From contig CAVTOO010000002.1 of the NCBI GenBank assembly GCA_963736355.1, positions 682,001-746,000 of the forward strand: 64,000 nucleotides of DNA. The letters run 5' to 3'. The translations under genes were made by a program, and so were the position numbers. Shown here one piece after another: positions 52,777 through 61,684 of this stretch (position 1 is the first letter of the stretch; every line of letters starts with the position of its first letter). This stretch comes from CAVTOO01 sp963736355. Lineage in GTDB: Bacteria; Pseudomonadota; Alphaproteobacteria; Rhizobiales; Xanthobacteraceae. The notes below the pieces were generated by a model. It saw only the letters and a list, made by a program, of their open reading frames with translations. It ran no database searches and was not told where the DNA came from.

Positions 52777-53046
52777 TGCCCCACCCCTCATCGCCGCAAG
52801 CTATCGTAGTTGCAAATCATTCGCAACTAGCCTGATTGCGAGCGGCGCCGTCTTGTCGAATATGGAACGGGGAACCGGAACGGATTCGCGGCTCGCATTC
52901 GGCGAACGTTCCGCAACCGCCATGACGCAGCGTCGCGGGCGAATCGTGTTTCGTCTTGCTCATTTTGAACCTGAAGGCTGCGGCGCGGGACCACAGCATG
53001 GACCGATTCTTTCTTTTTCCCGCAATCGGTTTTCAAGGGAATTTCC

Positions 53047-54307
53047 ATGAACGAAGCCATTCACGTCCCGCCGATGCCGCCATCGGTTGTGCCCGAGCGC
53101 GTCCAGTTCACCGGCAAGCGCGCCGATTTTCGCCGCATGGTCACGCGCGGCGGGCTGCTCGAGCTGGTGACACTCGGCTTCTACCGCTTCTGGCTGACGA
53201 CCGACATGCGCCGTCACCTCTGGTCGCATACGGTCGTCGAGGGCGACTCGTTCGAATATACCGGGCGGGCGAAAGAGCTTCTGATCGGCTTTCTGATCGC
53301 GCTCGCGATCCTGATCCCGATCTATCTCATCTATTTCCTGATCGGCCTTGAAGCAGAGCGCGCCCAGGCCTTCGCCAGCGTGCCGCTCGTTCTCTTCATG
53401 TATCTGTTCGGCCAGTTCGCGATCTATCGCGCGCGCCGTTACCGGCTGTCGCGCTCGATCTGGCGCGGCGTGCGTTTCTGGATGACGGGTTCGGGCTGGA
53501 CCTATGCGTTGCGTGCCTTCCTGTGGGGCATTCTGACGGCCGTCACGCTCGGGCTTGCGCTGCCGTGGCGCGACGCCGCGCTCGAACGCTACAAGATGCG
53601 GCACTCGCATTACGGCAGCGTGCCGGGTTCGTTCGAAGGCAAAGGCTGGGAGTTCTTCAAGCGCGGCTGGTGGATCTGGCTGATCGGCATTCTGGTGCTG
53701 GCAACGGGCGTGCTCGTGCCGGTCGCCTTCATCCTGAACAGGCCGACCTTTACCGGTTCAACCTCGGAACGCATTCAATACATGCTGACGTGGATCGGCG
53801 CAGGCTTCGCCTTCTCGCTCTTCATCCTGATGGTGATCTCGCCGTTTCTCTACGGCGCCTTCAAGGCCGTGCAATGGAAGTGGTGGATCGAAGGCATCCG
53901 ATTCGGCGACGTGAAGGCTCAATCCAGTCTGCGTCGCTCGCAGATCTTCGGGCTGTACTGGGCGGTGATCGGCTGGTCGACGCTGCTCTCCACGATCTTC
54001 GGCGCGGTCGTCTCGACCGTCACCGCGATCATGGCTGGCGGATTTCACCGGCGGCGACGCGCGCAAGCTCGAGACCGTCGCCAACAATCCGGCGATCATC
54101 GTGTTCGGCATCGTCAGCTATCTTCTGATGATCATCGCGGTCAACATCGTGATGCGGCTCTATCTGACGCATGATGTGTGGCAGCGCGTGACGAAGTCGA
54201 TCTCGCTCACCGGCCTCGACAGCGTGCGTGATGTCGAGGTGAAAGGCGATCTTGCCACCGCGCTCGGCGAAGGCATCGCCGACGGGCTCGATGTTGGAGG
54301 GTTCTAG
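53047..54307 (+). CDS. DUF898 (YjgN-like) membrane protein
   Basis: 419 residues after one correction near 54036 (GCT+G before GCG). Six or more membrane helices: about 78-105, 113-135, 155-180, 205-230, 250-275, 300-325 and 355-375, with repeated LxRYRFWxT-type cytosolic motifs (GFYRFWLTTDMRRHLW; RYRLSRSIWRGVRFW). DUF898 proteins have unknown function. An M48 peptidase gene follows, separated only by a palindromic repeat. Confidence 0.82.
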
Positions 54308-54355
54308 AGCATGATCCCCGCAAGTGGGAACCGGTTTTGGGATAGGATCATGCTC
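54306..54355. repeat. GCATGATC palindrome, copy 8 (DUF898 3' end)
   Basis: AGAGCATGATCCCCGCAAGT, GGGAACCGGTTTTGGGATAG, GATCATGCTC. Full-length; its first base follows directly upon the DUF898 stop TAG. It lies between DUF898 and the M48 gene. Confidence 0.85.
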
Positions 54356-54372
54356 CAAAAAGGATTCGACTT

Positions 54373-55443
54373 ATGAGCGAGATGGCGGCGACACAGCCTA
54401 CCGTTTATTTCGACGGCGCCTCCAGCCGCCGGCGCATCGTCGATCTCGATTTCGCCGACACGCTGAACATCGTCGAGAAAAGCGCCACGCTCGCCTCGTG
54501 GGCCTATAGCGACATTCGCCGCGCCGATGGCCGTCCAGGCGTGCTGCGCCTGAGCTGCACCAGCGCACCCGAACTCGCGCGACTCGAAATCGACGACACC
54601 CTGCTGGCCGCGCAGCTTCTGGCGCGCGCCTCAATGATCGACAAGCATGAGAGCGAACGCGCCTCGGCGATCAAGATCGTCGCCTGGTCGCTGGCGGCAG
54701 CGGCGTCGATTGTCGCGGTCGCCCTCGTCGGCGTGCCCTATGCCGCCGATCAGGTGACGCCCTTCATTCCCCGCTCGTTCGAGAAACGCTTCGGCGAGGC
54801 CGCGCAAAAGCAATTGCCGCTGCTGTTCGACGGCAAGACCTGCGAGGGCGCCGAGGGCAAGGCTGCATTCACCAAACTTCTCAACAAGGTGCGCGAAGCG
54901 GGCAATCTCGACGCCGACATCAATTCCAGCGTCATCGCCTCATCGGTGCCGAATGCGATTGCGTTGCCGGGCGGCGTCACGCTTCTGTTCAACGGCTTGC
55001 TGCAGAAGGCGCAAAACCCCGACGAGGTTGCCGCCGTCATGGCGCATGAACTCGGCCATGTCGCCAATCGCGATCATGTGCGTGCCATGATCACCAATGG
55101 CGGCACGTCCTTCCTGATCGGACTTCTGTTCGGCGACGTCACCGGCGCGGGCGCGGCGGTGTTCACGGCCAACGCGATCTTCAACGCATCCTATTCGCGC
55201 GACACCGAGGAGCGCGCCGACACCTACGCCATCGCGGTGATGCATAAACTCGGACGTTCACCGAAGCCGCTCGGCGAATTGCTGACGCGCATTACCGGCA
55301 CCGATCGCCAGCGCAGTATTCTGTCGAGCCATCCGGTGTCGGCGGAACGTCTCGATCGCATGACACGCGAAGACCGCCCGGTGACCGGGCCGCCGATCCT
55401 GAGCGATGCCGAATGGACGGCGCTGAAGAAGATTTGCGGGTGA
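54373..55443 (+). CDS. M48-family metallopeptidase with membrane anchor
   Basis: 356 residues. The N-terminal 95 residues (TVYFDGASSRRRIVDLDFAD; LRLSCTSAPELARLEIDD) form a small extra domain; one membrane helix follows near 97-118 (IVAWSLAAAASIVAVALVG); then the peptidase domain with the zinc motif AAVMAHELGHVANRDH (HExxH) and the third ligand in YSRDTEERADTYAIAVMHKL. It is related to the BepA/LoiP group that degrades misfolded envelope proteins. Probably co-transcribed with DUF898. Confidence 0.87.
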   Translation: MSEMAATQPTVYFDGASSRRRIVDLDFADTLNIVEKSATLASWAYSDIRRADGRPGVLRLSCTSAPELARLEIDDTLLAAQLLARASMIDKHESERASAIKIVAWSLAAAASIVAVALVGVPYAADQVTPFIPRSFEKRFGEAAQKQLPLLFDGKTCEGAEGKAAFTKLLNKVREAGNLDADINSSVIASSVPNAIALPGGVTLLFNGLLQKAQNPDEVAAVMAHELGHVANRDHVRAMITNGGTSFLIGLLFGDVTGAGAAVFTANAIFNASYSRDTEERADTYAIAVMHKLGRSPKPLGELLTRITGTDRQRSILSSHPVSAERLDRMTREDRPVTGPPILSDAEWTALKKICG

Positions 55444-55450
55444 GTTTCGG

Positions 55451-55583
55451 CGTCATTCCGGAAGCCGCGTCAGCGGCTATCCGGAATCCATAACCCCTGA
55501 ATTGATTGAGTTACTCGGCGAAAGTCGCATCGCTGCGGCGTATGGATTCCGGGTTCAACGCTTCGCGTTGCCCCGGAATGACG
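55451..55583. repeat. GTCATTCCGG palindromic repeat, copy 3
   Basis: CGTCATTCCGGAAGCCGCGT, GGAATCCATAACCCCTGAAT, GTATGGATTCCGGGTTCAAC, GCTTCGCGTTGCCCCGGAAT, GACG. Longest copy; the 3' arm GGGTTCAACGCTTCGCGTT is the reverse complement of the 5' arm of the copy at 44443. Starts 8 bases after the M48 stop and ends at the grpE stop. Confidence 0.8.
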
Positions 55584-55584
55584 G

Positions 55585-56154
55585 TTACAACTCCGCCGCC
55601 TTCGGCGCGGCTTTCGCCACCGCGATCATCGCCGGGCGCAACACGCGCTCGCCGATCATGTAGCCGGGCTGGATGACCTGCACGATGGTGCCGGCGGGAA
55701 CGGACGAATCCGGCACCTCATACATCGCCTGATGCAGATTGGGATTGAACTTCTCGCCCGCAGGTTCGAACCGGCGCACGCCGTTGCCTTCAAGCGCCTT
55801 GAGCAGCGAGCGCTCGGTGAGTTCGACGCCTTCGACCAGCGCCTTCAACCCGGCATTGTCGGCGCTGCGCGCTTCGTCCGGCACCGCTTCAAGCGCGCGA
55901 TGCATGTTGTCGGCGATGTCGAGAATGTCGCGGGCGAACTTGGCGATGCCGAAGGAGCGCGCATCGGCAACCTCGCGCTCGGTGCGCTTGCGCAGGTTTT
56001 CCATCTCCGCGAGCGTGCGCAGGAGACGGTCGCGCATGTCGGCGACTTCCTTGGCGAGCGCCTCGTTCACCGTTCCCGCCGCGGCTTCCGCCTCGGTCGC
56101 GTCCGGCGCAATCGGCGCCTGATCCTCGGGCTTTTGTCCGGAGGTGTCGGTCAT
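55585..56154 (-). CDS. grpE: Nucleotide exchange factor GrpE
   Basis: 189 residues. A long N-terminal coiled coil (ALAKEVADMRDRLLRTLAEM, RKRTEREVADARSFGIAKFA) and the beta-domain FNPNLHQAMYEVPDSSVPAG, VIQPGYMIGERVLRPAMIAV are diagnostic. It releases ADP from DnaK. Downstream of hrcA on the same strand, but with its own candidate heat-shock promoter. Confidence 0.96.
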   Translation of the reverse strand: MTDTSGQKPEDQAPIAPDATEAEAAAGTVNEALAKEVADMRDRLLRTLAEMENLRKRTEREVADARSFGIAKFARDILDIADNMHRALEAVPDEARSADNAGLKALVEGVELTERSLLKALEGNGVRRFEPAGEKFNPNLHQAMYEVPDSSVPAGTIVQVIQPGYMIGERVLRPAMIAVAKAAPKAAEL

Positions 56155-56178
56155 GTTGGTTCCTGTTGTCGTCTCGGG

Positions 56179-56222
56179 GCGTTTTCGAGCGAAGCGGCTC
56201 GCGGGGAGAAAACGCGTCAAAA
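56179..56222. repeat. GCGTTTTC palindromic repeat, copy 2 (grpE leader)
   Basis: GCGTTTTCGAGCGAAGCGGC, TCGCGGGGAGAAAACGCGTC, AAAA. Shares its arms with 51336-51410 but has a different, shorter centre. It lies inside the grpE leader, between the start codon and the candidate promoter. Confidence 0.65.
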
Positions 56223-56239
56223 ATGAACTTGAGGCCGGG

Positions 56240-56268
56240 ATATCAGGGTTCCGGCCGGAAAAATCAAG
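56240..56268 (-). promoter_or_regulatory. Candidate heat-shock (RpoH) promoter of grpE
   Basis: Minus strand CTTG, 17 bases, CCTGATAT. The spacing equals that of the dnaK promoter; the -10 part differs at one or two positions from CYTATTT. Confidence 0.5.
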
Positions 56269-56319
56269 CGGGCCGGGATTCGTCGGACACGATCCGATCA
56301 GCGCAAGAGTATGTTTTTA

Positions 56320-56366
56320 AGCATGATCTTGCCCAAAAACCGGTTCCCACTTTTTGGGATCATGCT
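56320..56366. repeat. GCATGATC palindrome, copy 9 (hrcA 3' end)
   Basis: AGCATGATCTTGCCCAAAAA, CCGGTTCCCACTTTTTGGG, ATCATGCT. The hrcA stop codon is the TGA inside the arm (GCA-TGA-TCC in hrcA frame). Confidence 0.85.
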
Positions 56367-57460
56367 CCCCCGAGCAGTTTAGTGATCACCCGCGCGGTGT
56401 AATCGACCATGGGAACCACACGGGCATAGTTCAGCCGCGTTGGACCGATGACGCCCAGCACGCCGACGATCTGGCCGGCGCCGTCGCGATAGGGCGCGAC
56501 GATGGTCGAGGAACCCGACAGCGAGAACAGCTGGTTTTCCGATCCGATGAAGACCCGCACGCCGTCGCCCTGCTCGGCCCGTCCGAGCAGATCGATGACG
56601 CCGCGCTTGGTTTCGAGATCGTCGAACAGCGTGCGCACGCGTTCGAGATCCGCCAAGGCATGCAGATCTCCGAGCAGATTGGCATGGCCGCGCACGATCA
56701 GCTGGCGCGCCTCGCTGTCGCCGCCCGACCAGCTCGCAAACCCGGCCGCAATGACTTTCTGCGTCAGCTGATCGAGTTCGGCGCGACGCTCGGTGATGAG
56801 CAGCTCGACTTCGGCCTGAACTTCCGACAGCGTGCGACCACGAATGCGCGCATTGAGAAAGTTCGCCGCCTCCGTCAGCGCCGAACTCGGCACGCCCGGT
56901 TGCAGCGGCATGATGCGGTTTTCGACCTGACCGTCTTCCGAAACCAGCACCGCCAGCGCACGCTCGGGTTCAAGCCGCACGAATTCGATATGCTTGAGCC
57001 GCGCATTGGCCTTGGGCGTGAGCACGACGGCCGCCGCGCGCGTCAGCCCCGACAGATGCGCAAGCGCATCGCTCATCGCCTGTTCGGCCGATCCCGGACG
57101 ACCTGCGGCGACCAGTTGCGCCTCGATGGTACGGCGGTCCTGTTCTGACACATCGCCGACTTCCATCAGGGCATCGACGAAAAACCGCAGACCCTGCTGG
57201 GTCGGCAGACGGCCCGCCGAAGTGTGCGGCGCGTAGATCAGGCCGAGTTGCTCGAGATCCTGCATCACATTGCGCACCGAGGCCGGCGACAGCGTGATGG
57301 GAATGATCCGCGAAATGTTGCGCGAGCCGACCGGCTCGCCGGTGGCCAGATAATTATCGACGATATGTTTGAAAATTTCGCGCGAGCGCTCGTTGAGCTG
57401 CGCAAGCCCGCCTGTGGCGCCCATGCCGAGATTGTTCAGGGACGGATCGTGACTGGCCAA
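56360..57460 (-). CDS. hrcA: Heat-inducible transcription repressor HrcA
   Basis: 366 residues from a TTG start (AAGGAG 8 bases upstream; N-terminus MASHDPSLNNLGMG parallels the MAHHDP start of Bradyrhizobium HrcA, as I recall it). Winged-helix domain: RSREIFKHIVDNYLATGEPV, SASVRNVMQDLEQLGLIYAP-type helix and HTSAGRLPTQQGLRFFVDAL; then a GAF-like domain and IGPTRLNYARVVPMVDYTAR at the end. It binds CIRCE elements, usually before groESL; none is visible here. Divergent from rph. Confidence 0.93.
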   Translation of the reverse strand: MASHDPSLNNLGMGATGGLAQLNERSREIFKHIVDNYLATGEPVGSRNISRIIPITLSPASVRNVMQDLEQLGLIYAPHTSAGRLPTQQGLRFFVDALMEVGDVSEQDRRTIEAQLVAAGRPGSAEQAMSDALAHLSGLTRAAAVVLTPKANARLKHIEFVRLEPERALAVLVSEDGQVENRIMPLQPGVPSSALTEAANFLNARIRGRTLSEVQAEVELLITERRAELDQLTQKVIAAGFASWSGGDSEARQLIVRGHANLLGDLHALADLERVRTLFDDLETKRGVIDLLGRAEQGDGVRVFIGSENQLFSLSGSSTIVAPYRDGAGQIVGVLGVIGPTRLNYARVVPMVDYTARVITKLLGGA

Positions 57461-57599
57461 AAGGCGTCTCCTTCTCGAACGCCCGAATTTGGCCGTCCGA
57501 ACGCAGGGTTTCAAGCTCCTATATAGGCCACCATGCTGGACGCCGCCGCAAGCGCCGCCTAAAAGCATGCCAATACTCAACCCAGCAGGAGATTCCGAC

Positions 57600-58317
57600 A
57601 TGCGGCCAAGCCGCCGTGCCCCCGACGAACTGCGAGCCGTCTCTTTCGAGCGCGGCGTCGTCAAATACGCCGAGGGCTCCTGCCTGGTCAAGTTCGGCGA
57701 CACCCACGTGCTCGTGCACGGCGAGCCTCGAAGAGCGCCTGCCGCCCTGGCTGCAAGGGCCAGGGCAAGGGCTGGGTCACCGCCGAATACGGCATGCTGC
57801 CGCGCGCCACGCTCGAGCGCACGCGCCGCGAGGCGTCGTCCGGCAAGCAGTCGCGGCCGCACGCAGGAGATCCAGCGCCTGATCGGCCGCTCGCTGCGCA
57901 CCGTCGTCGATCTCGAAGCGCTCGGCGAGCGCCAGATCATCGTCGATTGCGACGTGCTGCAGGCCGACGGCGGCACGCGCACCGCCGTCGATCACCGGCG
58001 CGTGGGTCGCGCTGCACGACTGCGTCAACTGGATGAAGGCGCGCGACATGGTCCGCGGCAACGTGATGCGCGACAATGTCGCGGCGATCTCCTGCGGCAT
58101 CTATCAGGGCACAGCCGGTGCTCGATCTCGACTACGCCGAGGACTCCGAGGCCGACACCGACGCCAATTTCGTCATGACCGGCACGGGCGGCATCGTCGA
58201 AGTCCAGGGCACCGCCGAAAAAAATCCGTTCAGCGAGACCGAGTTCCACGCGCTGATGGCGCTGGCGCGCAAGGGCATCGGCGAGCTGGTCGACTGCAGA
58301 AGCTGGCGTGCGCATGA
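57600..58317 (+). CDS. rph: Ribonuclease PH (frames interrupted)
   Basis: Trims tRNA 3' ends using phosphate. MRPSRRAPDELRAVSFERGV, GSCLVKFGDTHVL, CTASLEERLPPWL, GMLPRATLERTRREASSGKQ and the phosphate site GRTQEIQRLIGRSLR match the family. Six breaks: CTC+G before TGC, CTG+C before AAG, TCG+C before GGC, GTC+G before ATC, ACA+G before CCG, and an aspartate codon missing its third base near 58297. All five added bases are synonymous alternatives of the preceding codon. Corrected: 237 residues exactly. AGGAGATTCCGAC precedes the ATG. Confidence 0.93.
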
Positions 58318-58363
58318 GTTCCGAAAGCGGGAACCAGTTTTCGGATCGGATCGCGCGCGAATA
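58312..58363. repeat. GCATGATC palindrome, degenerate copy 10 (rph 3' end)
   Basis: GCATGAGTTCCGAAAGCGGG, AACCAGTTTTCGGATCGGAT, CGCGC. The centre is kept, the right arm is eroded. The rph stop is the TGA of the left arm (GCA-TGA). Confidence 0.65.
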
Positions 58364-58398
58364 AGGTTTAAGTGACGCATCGCGGCTAGGCTCATTTC

Positions 58399-59044
58399 AT
58401 GCATCGACGAATCACGGGACGGCTGGTGATCGCGACCCACAATGCGGGCAAGCTGCGCGAGATGCATGAATTGCTGTCGCCGTTCGGTATCGATGTCGTC
58501 TCGGCCGGCGAGCTCGGCCTGCCCGAGCCGGAGGAAACCGGCACGACCTTCCGCGAGAATGCGCAGATCAAGGCCCATGCGGCTGCGAAGGCCGCGCAAC
58601 TGCCGGCGCTGTCGGACGATTCAGGCATCGTCGTCGAAGCGCTCGGCGGCCAGCCCGGCATTCATTCGGCGCGCTGGGCGGGGCCGGGCAAGGATTTTTC
58701 CGCAGCGATGGCGCAGATCGAACGCGCTGATGCAGGAGCGCGGCGCGACAACGGCGTCGCAGCGCGCGGCGCATTTCGTCTCTGCGCTATGTGTCGCCTG
58801 GCCCGACGGTCATGTTGAAGAGACCGAAGGCCGCGTCAACGGCGTTCTGGTCTGGCCGCCGCGCGGCGAGCGCGGCTTCGGCTACGATCCGATGTTCCTG
58901 CCGGATGGGCATTCGCGGACGTTCGGCGAGATGTCGTCGGAAGAAAAGCACGGCCTGCCGCCGCACGGCCTCGGCCTGTCGCATCGCGCGCGCGCCTTCA
59001 TGAAACTTGCCGACATGTGTCTGAAGCATGGAGACACATTGTGA
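58399..59044 (+). CDS. rdgB: Non-canonical purine NTP pyrophosphatase (RdgB/HAM1)
   Basis: 214 residues after one correction near 58726 (CGC+G before CTG). Removes dITP and XTP from the nucleotide pool. LVIATHNAGKLREMHELLSP, FRENAQIKAHAAAKAA, LPALSDDSGIVVEALGGQPG and GFGYDPMFLPDGHSRTFGEM are the family motifs. Its stop overlaps the hemW start (TTGTGA). Confidence 0.94.
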
Positions 59045-60203
59045 GCACCGCCGATCAACGCGCCTTCGGCGTCTATGTGCACTGGCCCTTCTGCCTGTCG
59101 AAATGTCCTTACTGCGACTTCAACAGCCATGTACGTCACACGCCGCCGGACGAAGAGCGCTACGTTCGCGCCTTTGCCGCGCGAGATCGCGACGACCGCC
59201 GCGCGCACCGGACCGCGCACCGTCACGTCGATCTTCATGGGTGGCGGCACGCCGTCGCTGATGAAGCCGCAGACCGTCGGCGCCATTCTCGACACGATCG
59301 GCAAGCACTGGTCGGTCGCGCCCGATGTCGAGGTGACGCTTGAGGCCAACCCGACCAGCGTCGAAGCCGACGCGCTTTCGCGGCTATCGCGCGGCCGGCG
59401 TCAATCGTGTGTCGCTGGGCGTCCAGGCGCTCGACGATGCCGTCGCTGAAGGCGCTCGGCCGGTTGCATACGGCGCAGGAAGCGCTCGATGCCGTCGCCA
59501 TCGCACGTGCGGCATTCGACCGTTATTCCTTCGACCTGATCTATGCGCGCCCGGGCCAGACGCCCGAGCAATGGTCGCGCCGAACTCAAGCGCGCCATCT
59601 CGGAGGCCGCCGAACATCTGTCGCTCTATCAGCTCACCATCGAGCCCGAGACGCCGTTCGAAGCGCTGCATCGCGCCGGCAAACTTGTCATCCCCAATGA
59701 CGATTCCGCGCGCGCGCTTTACGACGTGACGCAGGAGATTTGTTCGGCCGCGGGCCTGCCGTCCTACGAGATTTCCAATCACGCGCGCCCCGGCGCCGAA
59801 TGCCGGCACAATCTCGTCTACTGGCGCTACGGCTGAATATGCCGGCGTCGGCCCCGGCGCGCATGGACGCCTCGACATCGACGGCGAGCGTCACGCGATC
59901 TCGACCGACAAGCGGCCCGAGGCGTGGCTGATGCGCGTCGAAGCCGACGGTCACGGCGTCATGGTCGATGACAGGCTCTCAAGCGTCGAGCGCGCCGACG
60001 AATATCTCTTGATGGGATTGCGTCTTGCGGAGGGCATCGATCCGGAGCGTTATCGCGCGTTTGTCGGCCGCCCGCTCGATCCCTCGCGGATTGCGCTGCT
60101 GCGTGACGAAGGCGCCATCGAAATCGGCGCCGACGGCCGCCTGCGCGTGACGCAGGCCGGCTTCCCGCTGCTCGATGCGGTGGTGGCGGATCTCGCGGCC
60201 TAA
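59041..60203 (+). CDS. hemW: Heme chaperone HemW (radical SAM; frames interrupted)
   Basis: 385 residues after five corrections. GTG start overlapping the rdgB stop. GVYVHWPFCLSKCPYCDFNS carries the CxxxCxxC [4Fe-4S] motif; SIFMGGGTPSLM, RVSLGVQAL, FDLIYARPGQTPEQW, YEISNHARPGAECRHNLVYW and GVGPGAHGRLD follow, as in HemW rather than HemN. Breaks: GCG+C before GAG near 59180, GCG+C before TTT near 59380, GCC+G before TCG near 59443, near 59581, and GGC+T before GAA near 59833. The last 370 bases are clean. Confidence 0.92.
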
Positions 60204-60250
60204 CGCATGATCCCGAAAAGTGGGAACCGGTTTTCGGGCAAGATCATGCG
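60204..60250. repeat. GCATGATC palindrome, copy 11 (hemW 3' end)
   Basis: CGCATGATCCCGAAAAGTGG, GAACCGGTTTTCGGGCAAGA, TCATGCG. Close to the consensus; its first base follows the hemW TAA. Confidence 0.88.
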
Positions 60251-60271
60251 CGGAAAGAACTTAGAACTGAA

Positions 60272-61483
60272 CTACGCGCCGAACGTCTTCAACGACGCTG
60301 CCGCTATCTGTCCGCCATTCGGCGTCACGCGCAGCACCGCGAGCCCGCGCTCATTGGTGCCGTCGGAACGGAAACGAAACAGCCCGTCCGTGCCGGTGAA
60401 GCCCGACGCATTCTGCAATGTCTCGGGCGCGAAGCGCTGCGCGCCTTGCGTTTTCACCAGAGCCGCAACCAGCGCCACCGCGTCATAGGAGAGTGTCGCC
60501 GCGCGCACCGGATCGCTGCCGTATTTTGCGCGATAGCGCGCCGAGAACTGGCGGAAGCCTGACGGATCGGGCGCCGCATAAAGACCGCCCTGCAACGTCG
60601 CATTGGCGAAGACGCTCGGATTGTCCCACGGACCGGTGCCGAGCAGCTGCACGCGGCGCAGATTGGCGCCGGCTGCCGTGAGCGCATCGACCACGGAGGG
60701 AAGCGCCGCGCCGTCATCGGGCAGAAACAGCGAATCGGCGCCGCTCAAAGCACGCGCGACATTGGCGGCAGGCGCCGCCATCTGCGCGCCGTCGCTGTAG
60801 CGCTCGAGCACGACCACACGTCCGCCGCCACGCGCCACCGCTTGCGAGAATGCAGCCTCGACGACATTGCCGTAAGCGTTCTGCGGCAGGAACGCCGCAA
60901 AGGAGCGCTTGCCGGTCGAGATCGAGTAATTGACGATGCGATTGACGTCGGACTCCGGCAGGAAGCTCAACAGATAAACGCCGCGGCCGGCGATGCTCGA
61001 ATCGGTCGAGAACGCGATCACCGGGATGCCGCGCTGGCGCGCGACCTGCGCGGCCGACGGCACCGACAGCGCGAACAGCGGACCGAGAATGATTTCCGCG
61101 CCTTCGTCGATTGCCTGCTGCGCGGCGGCTTGCGCACCCTGCGAACCGCCGCCGTCGTCTTTCACCAAGAGCTGCACGTTGGGTTGCGGAAATTCCGACA
61201 GCGCGAGTTCGGCGGCGTTGCGCATCGACTGCGCCACCGCGGCGGCATTGCCGCTGCCCGACAGCGGCAGAATCAGCGCGGCCTTGACCTGACCGGCGCC
61301 GACGGCGCTCGGCTGTTGCGTTGGCTGAGTCGGCGTGGACGAAAAGAAGTCGGTCGGCATGCCCCCGCCGCAGCCGGCCAGAAGCGGCGCGCCCAGCATC
61401 AGCCCCAGCGCGCTCCGGCGGGTTGGCGGCGCGGGAAACGCAGACAAGTTCAATGGGTCAGGCAGGCGTGGCAAATCATTCAT
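60272..61483 (-). CDS. Penicillin-binding protein activator, LpoA-like lipoprotein
   Basis: 403 residues. Lipoprotein signal with lipobox LLAGCGG near residue 38. The rest is a type I periplasmic-binding fold: VKAALILPLSGSGNAAAVAQ, AQAAAQQAIDEGAEIILGPL, GIPVIAFSTDSSIAGRGVYL, SFAAFLPQNAYGNVV and LLGTGPWDNPSVFAN. The gene lies divergent to rsmI-yraN, the same neighbourhood as E. coli lpoA(yraM)-rsmI-yraN, supporting a role in activating peptidoglycan synthesis. ATG at 61483 puts the signal at the N-terminus. Confidence 0.83.
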   Translation of the reverse strand: MNDLPRLPDPLNLSAFPAPPTRRSALGLMLGAPLLAGCGGGMPTDFFSSTPTQPTQQPSAVGAGQVKAALILPLSGSGNAAAVAQSMRNAAELALSEFPQPNVQLLVKDDGGGSQGAQAAAQQAIDEGAEIILGPLFALSVPSAAQVARQRGIPVIAFSTDSSIAGRGVYLLSFLPESDVNRIVNYSISTGKRSFAAFLPQNAYGNVVEAAFSQAVARGGGRVVVLERYSDGAQMAAPAANVARALSGADSLFLPDDGAALPSVVDALTAAGANLRRVQLLGTGPWDNPSVFANATLQGGLYAAPDPSGFRQFSARYRAKYGSDPVRAATLSYDAVALVAALVKTQGAQRFAPETLQNASGFTGTDGLFRFRSDGTNERGLAVLRVTPNGGQIAAASLKTFGA

Positions 61484-61684
61484 TCCGGCTGGGAGCACTT
61501 CGAGCAGGGCAATTTGAGCATATTGTGGTGAATAAGTTAACCAAACTACAAGCATTAGACGTGGTCTGAGGCCGTCCTCGCCCCCTGATAGAGCGAGTTA
61601 CGCGGCGAAGCCAGCACCGGGTTCACGACAAGGCTCACGCACCGCGCTCATGACGCGCGCATTCCGCATCGCTAGATTGGCCGC

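Noticed and set aside
49879..57600. CIRCE operators for HrcA
   Set aside because: I looked for TTAGCACTC / GAGTGCTAA around dnaK, grpE and hrcA and found none.
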